NCBI GenBank assembly: GCA_009779525.1
Contig: WREB01000108.1
Coordinates: 1 to 5,330 of the forward strand
Direction of reading: 5' to 3'
Length of the DNA: 5,330 bases
Source: Defluviitaleaceae bacterium
GTDB taxonomy: Bacteria; Bacillota_A; Clostridia; Lachnospirales; WQUN01
Translations under genes and position numbers: made by a program
Notes under the pieces: generated by a model
Database searches by the model: none
Told to the model about the DNA's origin: nothing
The model's input: only the letters and a program-made list of their open reading frames with translations
Part shown: positions 1 through 5,330 of the stretch, in pieces
How positions within the stretch are numbered: position 1 is the stretch's first letter
How the letters are laid out: every line of letters begins with the position of its first letter

Positions 1-1818
1 GTCACCTATTATTTCGAGCAGCTGGGGTTTCGGATACCCGTCGAGTATTCGATCGTCGACGATTACCTCAACGCTTCGGTGGACGTAAAAAACCTCGACG
101 AGGGCGACGAGGTCTACCTGATAAACGTGATACTGCTCCCGACGTTCGGGGCGGGCAACCTGACGGAGGAGGGGTATGTCTTCGTCCCGGACGGCTGCGG
201 CGCGGTAATACCCTTCAACATGAACAACCGGCTCAACTCGCCCTACGAGGCGATCGTATACGGCAGGGACCTTGCAGTGATGCAGCTTGAGAGGCCGCTA
301 AGGCAGGAAACCATACGCATGCCCGTCTTCGGCACGGTGACTGACGGCGAAACATTGATGGGCGTGGTCACCGAGGGCGACGCGGCGTCGTCGATACTCG
401 TCTACAACGGAAATTCGGGCACCGGATACAATTCCGTCTGCACCCGCGCGATGTTTAGGCTAGTCAACCGCGTCTGGTCGCTCTTTCGCGAGTACAACGG
501 CGAGTACACAAGGATCACGCAGATAAGCCACACCCCGTACGCGCTGGACCGCTACACGATCCGCTACTACCCGCTTACCGGAAGCGAAGCGGGCTATTCC
601 GGGATGGCGCGCCGCTACCGGAAGTACCTCGTCGACGAAAAAGGGCTTGAAAAGAACCCGATGCCTCCGTCGATGGCGCTTAACGTCTACGGAAACATCG
701 ACAGGTGGGCAAACTTCATCGGCTTTATGTACGACAAGAAGGTGCCGCTTACCAAATACGGCCAGACGATGGAAATCATATTCGATTTAAAAAGCCGCGG
801 GGTTGAAAACGTCGCGCTCCGCTACATAGGATGGGACGACAACGGGGCCCTAAATTTTAAGATACCTGCGAAAGCAAAGCCTTCCGGCTTGCTTGGCGGC
901 GAAAAAGAATTCGAAAAAATGCTCAGGTTCTTTGACGACGAAGGCGTAGCCTATTATCTCGAGACCGATCCGACAAGCTACCGCAAGAGTGGAAACGGGG
1001 TCGGCTGGCGGAGCGACAGCGCGAGGTCGCCGTATAAGATCGCGACCGACCAGCGCGAATACAACCTCGCCACGTACGAACAGGTGGACATTTTCGACCC
1101 GTACCGCCTGCTTCGCCCAGCGAGGCTGTTTGAAACGGCGAAGCGGTTCGCGGAATCGTTCGGTAAGCTCGACGCTTCGGGCGTCGGGCTCGGAAAGCCG
1201 GGAAGCCTGATGTATTCGGATTTTTCGGACACGACGGGGGTTTACCGGACCGGGACCGAAACTATCTTCGAAAGCATTTTCGCGTATTACTCCGGCATGG
1301 GCATTTCGATCGCGACCGAGGGCGGGAACGCCTATTCGGTCCCGTATTCCGAAAGGATTTTCAACGCGCCGGTGTATTCTAGCAACTACGACATTTTCGC
1401 GTACGACGTGCCATTTTACCAAATGGTCCTGCACGGCTACGTTTCAATGACCGTACCGGAAATAATCCAGTCGCTGCAGCCCGAAATGACGCTGCTTAAA
1501 GCGGCGGAAGCGGGAATGGAGCTGCTTTACGCCTGCATATACGAATCGTCCGACGCGCTGCTATACACCAGGTTCGACAATCTTTACAGCTCGACGGTTT
1601 CGTATTGGATCGATCAGGCCGCCGAAAGGCACGCCGAGTACCAGAAGCTGCTCAGGCTTATTTACGACAAGACGATAGAGAAACACGAATATGTGCTTGA
1701 CGGAGTCGCGCTGACGGTATATGAAAACGCGGTTAGCGTGCTCGTCAACTACACGGACGAAACGGTGAATTACGGAGGCCGCTCGGTCGGCCCCGTAGAC
1801 TATGTATGGTGGGAATGA
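1..1818 (+). CDS. DUF5696 domain-containing protein, glycoside-hydrolase-like (5' end missing)
   Basis: The reading frame is open from the first base to the TGA at 1816-1818 (605 visible codons). A GTG at 79 is not the start, because the 26 codons before it continue the same protein (IPVEYSIVDDYLN is typical beta-sandwich sequence). From memory, family members are roughly 750-900 residues, so an N-terminal part, probably with a signal peptide, lies upstream. Visible landmarks, counted from the first codon, are a beta-rich segment with VPDGCGAVIPFN at about 60-73; an alpha/beta region from about 226, with RYIGWDDNGALN near 273-284; YSDFSD at 405-410; IATEGGNAYSVP at 437-448; PFYQMVLHGY at 471-480; and a C-terminal beta-rich tail (LTVYENAVSVLVNYTDE). 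This order resembles beta-sandwich, TIM-barrel, beta-sandwich glycosidases. Asp407, Asp410 and Glu440 are candidate acidic active-site residues, by inference only. The family has no function known to me; its position directly before sugar permeases suggests a role in glycan processing. Family call fairly sure, enzymatic role speculative. Confidence 0.82.
   Translation, partial: VTYYFEQLGFRIPVEYSIVDDYLNASVDVKNLDEGDEVYLINVILLPTFGAGNLTEEGYVFVPDGCGAVIPFNMNNRLNSPYEAIVYGRDLAVMQLERPLRQETIRMPVFGTVTDGETLMGVVTEGDAASSILVYNGNSGTGYNSVCTRAMFRLVNRVWSLFREYNGEYTRITQISHTPYALDRYTIRYYPLTGSEAGYSGMARRYRKYLVDEKGLEKNPMPPSMALNVYGNIDRWANFIGFMYDKKVPLTKYGQTMEIIFDLKSRGVENVALRYIGWDDNGALNFKIPAKAKPSGLLGGEKEFEKMLRFFDDEGVAYYLETDPTSYRKSGNGVGWRSDSARSPYKIATDQREYNLATYEQVDIFDPYRLLRPARLFETAKRFAESFGKLDASGVGLGKPGSLMYSDFSDTTGVYRTGTETIFESIFAYYSGMGISIATEGGNAYSVPYSERIFNAPVYSSNYDIFAYDVPFYQMVLHGYVSMTVPEIIQSLQPEMTLLKAAEAGMELLYACIYESSDALLYTRFDNLYSSTVSYWIDQAAERHAEYQKLLRLIYDKTIEKHEYVLDGVALTVYENAVSVLVNYTDETVNYGGRSVGPVDYVWWE
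1808..1814 (+). promoter_or_regulatory. Ribosome binding site that fixes the first permease start at 1823
   Basis: GGTGGGA lies inside the last codons of the upstream gene, 8 bases before the ATG at 1823. The in-frame ATG at 1802 lies upstream of this site and has no comparable purine-rich stretch at the right distance. The downstream ATG is therefore preferred, giving a 4-base gap to the previous stop and probable translational coupling. Confidence 0.5.
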
Positions 1819-1822
1819 TCAT

Positions 1823-2722
1823 ATGAAGGGAAAGAAGCGGCTGACGCTGGCGAGGAAGCAGGCCTGGACGGGACGGATGTTTGTTTTGCCGTTCTACGTC
1901 GGGTTCTTGATATTTTTCGCGCGGCCGCTTTACCAAAGCATCCTTTTCATCTTCAACAACATAAAAATCGAAGTCGGCGGCTATTCGATGGAATACATCG
2001 GGTTTGATTCGATCGTCCATATATTCACCGTCGACCTTAATTATTCGACAAACCTGATAACGACTGTCGTCCAGGTGCTTTGGCAGGTCCCCGTCATACT
2101 GCTTGTCAGCATTTTTTGCGCGCTGCTTTTAAACAGCAGCTTTAGGGGCAGGACTTTCGTGCGCGCCGTGTTTTTCCTCCCGGTCATCATCGTCACTGGC
2201 ACCGTCGTGACGATAATGATGTCGGACTCGACCGTAAGCGGCACGTTTTCGGGGAACGTCGTGGCGGCCGGAATGGTTTCGGACGCATTTTCGCTCGCGC
2301 TGTTTTTATTCCAGCTGGGAATTCCGGTTCCGGTAATCATAATCGCGCTGAGCGTGTTCGGTTCGCTGATCACGGTGCTTTGGAAAACGGGCGTGCAGAT
2401 CATAATCCTCCTCGCGGGCTTGCAAAGCATCTCGCCGGCGCTTTACGAAGCCTCCGCGATCGAGGGCGCGACCGCGTGGGAAAACTTCTTTAAAATCACT
2501 CTGCCGATGCTGACACCGATAATAACGGTGGTCTTGGTTTATTCGATCATCGACACTTTCATGGACAGCAACAACTCGGTCATGAACCAGGTGCTCACCA
2601 ACAGCTCCGCGCTCAGGCTTTCGTTCGCCTCCGCTATGGCATGGGTTTTCTTTATCGTGATAGCCGTGATACTTGCGATCGTGTTTCTGTCGCTTTCGAA
2701 GATAAACAGGAAAATAGATTGA
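1823..2722 (+). CDS. Sugar ABC transporter permease, LplB/YteP/UgpA type (CUT1 family)
   Basis: This is an integral membrane subunit of a binding-protein-dependent carbohydrate importer, 299 residues from the ATG at 1823, which is normal for the family. After a basic N-terminus (MKGKKRLTLARK) come hydrophobic segments at about 19-43, 82-104, 113-133, 171-200, 229-246 and 270-291, giving about six membrane spans. The cytoplasmic EAA coupling loop, which contacts the ATPase, is clear: EASAIEGATAWENFFKITLP at 209-228, with the conserved Gly215 and closing Leu-Pro. The preceding WKTGVQIIILLAGLQSISPALYEA is typical of the LplB/YteP branch. An ATG at 1802 would add seven residues (MYGGNDH), overlap the upstream gene by 17 bases and lack a good ribosome binding site. 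The next gene encodes the matching second permease, so the two should form a heterodimeric pore. Substrate specificity is not readable; complex polysaccharide-derived oligosaccharides are plausible from family context. Confidence 0.93.
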   Translation: MKGKKRLTLARKQAWTGRMFVLPFYVGFLIFFARPLYQSILFIFNNIKIEVGGYSMEYIGFDSIVHIFTVDLNYSTNLITTVVQVLWQVPVILLVSIFCALLLNSSFRGRTFVRAVFFLPVIIVTGTVVTIMMSDSTVSGTFSGNVVAAGMVSDAFSLALFLFQLGIPVPVIIIALSVFGSLITVLWKTGVQIIILLAGLQSISPALYEASAIEGATAWENFFKITLPMLTPIITVVLVYSIIDTFMDSNNSVMNQVLTNSSALRLSFASAMAWVFFIVIAVILAIVFLSLSKINRKID

Positions 2723-2732
2723 GCGCGCGCGG

Positions 2733-2738
2733 AAAGGA
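2733..2738 (+). promoter_or_regulatory. Ribosome binding site of the second permease
   Basis: AAAGGA within the purine-rich run GGAAAGGAAAG sits 6 bases before the ATG at 2745. It supports that start in the 22-base gap between the two permease genes. Confidence 0.6.
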
Positions 2739-2744
2739 AAGATC

Positions 2745-3719
2745 ATGAAAGTCGCCAAGCTGAAGAGGGCGTTCGGCAACAAACACATAATGCGCGACAT
2801 GGTGACGGGCTTCTTTGTGAAGCTTTTCCGAGCCCTGTTCATTTTGGGCCTTTGCTACCTGTTCCTGTTCCCCGTGTACTACTTCATCGTAACGGCGATC
2901 CAAGATCCGCTCACGGCGAAAAGTTCGCTCGTCGTATGGATCCCTTCGAAATTTACCCTGGAAAACTTCATACGCGCCATGGATCTGATGCGCTACCGCG
3001 AAACGATCATGCTTTCGATTTCGATCACGCTGATATCGACCGCCGCGATGATGATATCTTGCTCACTCGCGGGATACGGTTTCGCGCGTTTCGAATTCTT
3101 CGAAAAGAAACTGGCGTTCGCCCTCGTCGTGCTCATCATAATAGTTCCGCCGCAGACGATAATGATTCCTTCGTTCGTCAATTTCAGGTATTTCGACGTG
3201 CTGGGAATAATAAATGCGACGTCACGGTTCACCGGAGTCGACCACATAAATTTCCTAAACACGGTATGGCCGTTCACTCTTCCGTCCCTGTTCGCGAGCG
3301 GCCTGCGCGCCGGGCTTTTTATCTTTATTTTCCGCCAGTTCTTCACCAACCTCCCCAAGGAGCTCGAGGAAGCCGCGCGCATAGACGGCTGCGGCGCGTT
3401 CAAGACGTTCGGGCGCATAATCGTGCCGCTGACCGGGCCGGCGTTTTTGACGGTGATGCTGTTCTCGCTCGTTTGGCACTGGAACGAGACTTATCTTACG
3501 GGGCTTTACTTCACCGAGCTCAGGCCTGTTTCGTCGCAGCTTAGCTTGCTGCTTAGGTTGTTTACGGCCGACTTCGTCCACCAGAGGTGGACGATAACCC
3601 AGATGCGGGGCGGCCTCGCCGCGGGTTCGCTGCTTATGATCGCGCCCCCGCTTCTGCTTTACGCGTTTACGCAGAGGTATTTTACGGAAAGTATTGAAAG
3701 AGCCGGAATAGTAGGTTAA
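2745..3719 (+). CDS. Carbohydrate ABC transporter permease, MalG/YtcP/UgpE type (CUT1 family)
   Basis: This is the second membrane subunit of the importer, 324 residues. Hydrophobic segments lie at about 26-52, 88-110, 122-143, 172-198, 229-247 and 291-309. Features typical of the MalG-like half are the early FPVYYFIVTAI segment, a FTLENF motif at about 70-75 after the first span, SLAGYGFARFEF at 107-118, and the EAA loop EAARIDGCGAFKTFGRIIVP at 209-228 with Asp214-Gly215 and closing Pro228. The C-terminus FTQRYFTESIERAGIVG closely follows the usual QRYFxxGxxxGxxxG-like end of this family, so the gene is complete. It follows the first permease by 22 bases with its own ribosome binding site and is almost certainly co-transcribed and assembled with it. 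It has no ATPase motifs; energy must come from a separate nucleotide-binding subunit docking on the EAA loops. Family assignment is secure; the transported sugar is unknown. Confidence 0.94.
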   Translation: MKVAKLKRAFGNKHIMRDMVTGFFVKLFRALFILGLCYLFLFPVYYFIVTAIQDPLTAKSSLVVWIPSKFTLENFIRAMDLMRYRETIMLSISITLISTAAMMISCSLAGYGFARFEFFEKKLAFALVVLIIIVPPQTIMIPSFVNFRYFDVLGIINATSRFTGVDHINFLNTVWPFTLPSLFASGLRAGLFIFIFRQFFTNLPKELEEAARIDGCGAFKTFGRIIVPLTGPAFLTVMLFSLVWHWNETYLTGLYFTELRPVSSQLSLLLRLFTADFVHQRWTITQMRGGLAAGSLLMIAPPLLLYAFTQRYFTESIERAGIVG

Positions 3720-3740
3720 AATCCGGATAATTCCCGGTAG

Positions 3741-3758
3741 GGTTTCCTGTGGAAAACC
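3741..3758 (+). promoter_or_regulatory. Small inverted repeat in the leader before the solute-binding protein gene
   Basis: GGTTTCC, a TGT loop, then GGAAAACC can pair over 7 base pairs with one bulged A. It lies 21 bases after the permease stop and is not followed by a T-run, so it is not a standard terminator. It could help stabilise or process the transcript between the permeases and the binding protein; that role is inferred. Confidence 0.35.
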
Positions 3759-3781
3759 AAATGACGGGTTATCATAAAACA

Positions 3782-3801
3782 AGCCGCGTATTCGCGCGGC
3801 T
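3782..3801 (+). promoter_or_regulatory. GC-rich hairpin just upstream of the solute-binding protein ribosome binding site
   Basis: AGCCGCG and CGCGGCT form a perfect 7-base-pair stem around the 6-base loop TATTCG. The stem ends seven bases before the ribosome binding site (GAGAGGAG, 3808-3815). No T-run follows on the + strand (TAAAACCG), so termination of the permease transcript here is unlikely. A stem in this place could protect a processed mRNA 5' end and raise expression of the binding protein relative to the permeases, as is known for some maltose-type operons; for this gene it is inference. Confidence 0.45.
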
Positions 3802-3807
3802 AAAACC

Positions 3808-3815
3808 GAGAGGAG
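3808..3815 (+). promoter_or_regulatory. Strong ribosome binding site of the solute-binding protein gene
   Basis: GAGAGGAG contains AGGAG at 3811-3815, 7 bases before the ATG at 3823. It is the best Shine-Dalgarno match in the window, which agrees with the high expression expected of a binding protein compared with its permeases. Confidence 0.75.
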
Positions 3816-3822
3816 TAATACT

Positions 3823-5280
3823 ATGAAACGCAGGATTTTCAGCGTGCTCGCGCTGCTGATCGTCGCAACGCTGGTGGTTTCCGCGTGCGGCGGCTCGGGA
3901 AGCGGGAACGCGACCAGCGACCCGACGACCGCGCCGACCGTGACGACGGCCCCCGCTGCGCCGGACACGTCCGGCGGGGACGACGAAACTACGACGGACG
4001 CCGCGACTTCGGACGCGGACGCCGACGATTTCGTTTCGCCCGATCAACCGCCGGTGCAGACCGGCAACACGCTCGTCGGGCTTGATTTCGGCGGCGCGAC
4101 GTTAAAAATGGGCGTGCCGTGGCACGACGACGGTTATTTCGCGATGATCCCAGGTTTCGAAAACGCGTATAACTGCACGATCAACTATGTGGAGTACGGA
4201 TGGGCGGATTACGAGGAAATCGCGACCGCAACCATTGCGGGCGATCCGTTCGACATCCTCTACGCGCACCATAATTTCTACCCCGACATCATAATCTCCG
4301 ACGTCGCCCTTCCGCTTGACGAGTACATCAAGTATGACGACTGGGCGATACCCGGCGAGCCGGGCGGGCTTCTCACCAACATCACCGACTTGTTCAAGTG
4401 GAACGGCAAGATATACTTCGTCGGCTCGAACAAGACGCTCCAGACGATGTGCCTCTATTACAATAAATTAAAATTCGACGAGGCCGGCCTCGACGATCCG
4501 GTGACCCTTTGGAGAGCCGGCAACTGGACCTGGGCCAAATTCATGGAAATGGCGCGCCAGGTTACCGATCCCGCCAACGACACCTACTTTGTTTGCAACC
4601 TCGCCCGCACGGGAGAATGGCTTTCGATCACCGGCACCGCGGGAATAAACGTGGTCCAGGGCGTGCCTCAAAACAACCTCGACAGCACCGAATTCTTCGG
4701 AGCGATGGAAGCTTTCAAGGAAATAGTGAGCGGCCCGAACGCGATCAACGCGCCGGGACTCGACGAACAGGCGCTTCGCGACGGCATCGTCTACATGGCG
4801 GCGCACACGTCGGAAGTCGCATGGTGGTTCAAGATGCTCGCCGACGAATCCACCGCGCTCAACAACTCCTTCGAAAACGTCGGAATGGTTCCGTTCCCGA
4901 TGCATCCCAACAACACCAGGGGTTACCCGTCCAGGGTCATGCAGGGCTGGGGCGCCGCCAAAGGCACGAAATTCCCGAATGCCGGCATAGCTTGGGCGCT
5001 TTATGAGGGCACCGTTCCCAAGGGATACTTCTACGAAGACGAATTCCCGGTGCATCAGGCGAGCCTTCAGCTCTTCGACGACCTCGCGAACAGCACGGTA
5101 TTCTTCGGGACGCCGACCGGTTTCTCCGATTCGGAGGGAGTCGGGTTATTCTCCTGGGACGTGTACGGCTCGATATTCGACGCCGCCACAAACGGAGGCG
5201 ACATCGCGCAGGCGATAAACGACGCGATGCCCGCGCTTAACAAGATAATCGCGGACACGATCGCCGCATCTAAAAACTAA
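3823..5280 (+). CDS. Extracellular solute-binding lipoprotein, family 1 (carbohydrate ABC importer)
   Basis: This is the substrate-capturing component of the importer, anchored on the outer face of the membrane, 485 residues. The start is supported by a strong AGGAG site and a classical lipoprotein signal: MKRR, a hydrophobic core (5-19), and lipobox VSAC with the lipidated Cys22, followed by Gly-Gly-Ser. Residues about 26-82 are a disordered Thr/Pro/Ser then Asp-rich stalk. The binding domain starts near 84 and runs to the end: TLKMGVPWHDDGYFAMIPGFE is the first strand-helix, FDILYAHH (143-150) a hinge-proximal strand, and LYYNKLKFDEAGLDDPVTL (211-229) the signature seen in family-1 binding proteins. 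Many exposed-type tryptophans (174, 230, 235, 237, 266, 334, 335, 376, 445) are the kind that stack on sugar rings, supporting a carbohydrate ligand. It lies 103 bases after its permeases, at the 3' end of the cluster rather than before them. The exact sugar cannot be deduced. Confidence 0.93.
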   Translation: MKRRIFSVLALLIVATLVVSACGGSGSGNATSDPTTAPTVTTAPAAPDTSGGDDETTTDAATSDADADDFVSPDQPPVQTGNTLVGLDFGGATLKMGVPWHDDGYFAMIPGFENAYNCTINYVEYGWADYEEIATATIAGDPFDILYAHHNFYPDIIISDVALPLDEYIKYDDWAIPGEPGGLLTNITDLFKWNGKIYFVGSNKTLQTMCLYYNKLKFDEAGLDDPVTLWRAGNWTWAKFMEMARQVTDPANDTYFVCNLARTGEWLSITGTAGINVVQGVPQNNLDSTEFFGAMEAFKEIVSGPNAINAPGLDEQALRDGIVYMAAHTSEVAWWFKMLADESTALNNSFENVGMVPFPMHPNNTRGYPSRVMQGWGAAKGTKFPNAGIAWALYEGTVPKGYFYEDEFPVHQASLQLFDDLANSTVFFGTPTGFSDSEGVGLFSWDVYGSIFDAATNGGDIAQAINDAMPALNKIIADTIAASKN

Positions 5281-5305
5281 CAAGGCGGCTTGAAAACCGT
5301 TTAGC

Positions 5306-5330
5306 AAAAAAATCCCCCGAAGCGCGCGAC
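5306..5330 (+). terminator. Probable left half of a Rho-independent terminator, cut by the window end
   Basis: Twenty-five bases after the stop codon comes a run of seven A, then TCCCCCGAAG and a GC-rich stretch reaching the last base. This looks like the 5' arm and loop of a bidirectional terminator whose other arm (expected to read like CTTCGGGGGA followed by T's) would lie just outside. Since the second arm is not visible, the call is tentative. It would end the operon after the binding protein. Confidence 0.4.

Noticed and set aside
79..81. GTG as the start of the first gene
   Set aside because: The frame is open back to base 1, the upstream codons read as plausible family sequence, and no ribosome binding site precedes the GTG.
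850..1434. Long open frame on the - strand (194 codons) inside the DUF5696 gene
   Set aside because: Arg/Val/Ala-rich composition without recognisable domains; it is the antisense shadow of a well-supported coding gene. The same holds for the other - strand frames at 2306-2842, 3255-3968 and 4468-5055.
1802..1804. ATG as the start of the first permease, giving a 17-base overlap
   Set aside because: It would add MYGGNDH, which is not typical of the family N-terminus, and lacks a properly spaced ribosome binding site; the ATG at 1823 has one.
2852..3544. Alternative + strand frame (230 codons) within the second permease
   Set aside because: Arg/His-rich with no domain sense and fully inside the clear MalG-type permease frame; an out-of-frame shadow.
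3770..3775. TATCAT as a possible -10 box of a promoter for the binding protein gene
   Set aside because: It matches TATAAT at five of six bases, but no TTGACA-like box is present 16-18 bases upstream (the region reads CCTGTGGA), so a housekeeping promoter is not supported by sequence alone.
3782..3801. Hairpin as a Rho-independent terminator after the permeases
   Set aside because: The stem is followed by TAAAACCG rather than a T-run on the + strand. A T-rich stretch exists on the - strand side, but no - strand gene needs it.
5286..5299. CGGCTTGAAAACCG as a terminator stem after the last gene
   Set aside because: Only about five base pairs with a bulge, and followed by just three T's; the A-run plus C-run further on is a better candidate.

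Overview
The window carries part of a carbohydrate-uptake locus, with all genes on the + strand. It most likely comes from a moderately GC-rich Bacillota/Clostridia-type bacterium. The evidence for that is a lipoprotein-type (Gram-positive style) solute-binding protein with a long Thr/Pro/Asp-rich stalk, a DUF5696-family protein (a family I associate mainly with Bacillota), clear purine-rich ribosome binding sites, and frequent ATA (Ile) and AGG (Arg) codons despite the GC-rich background. The taxonomic call is inference; there is no rRNA or other marker gene.

Layout: (1) positions 1-1818 hold the 3' portion of a large DUF5696-type gene whose beginning lies upstream of the window; the visible 605 codons look like a glycoside-hydrolase-like multidomain protein. 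(2) Positions 1823-2722 encode a LplB/YteP/UgpA-type sugar ABC permease, starting 4 bases after the preceding stop. (3) Positions 2745-3719 encode the partner MalG/YtcP/UgpE-type permease, after a 22-base gap. (4) A 103-base intergenic leader with two small inverted repeats and a strong ribosome binding site separates the permeases from (5) a family-1 extracellular solute-binding lipoprotein at 3823-5280. (6) The last 50 bases begin what looks like the left arm of a Rho-independent terminator cut by the window edge.

Taken together, the lipoprotein would capture an oligosaccharide outside the membrane and pass it to the heterodimeric permease pair. The DUF5696 protein, by its association and its fold-like features, probably acts on or senses the same glycan. 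No ATP-binding subunit is encoded here, which fits the common Bacillota arrangement in which a shared MsmX-type ATPase energises several CUT1 importers. The substrate cannot be read from the sequence. The most interesting element is the uncharacterised DUF5696 protein and its link to the importer; I found no mobile element, CRISPR array, RNA gene or defence system.
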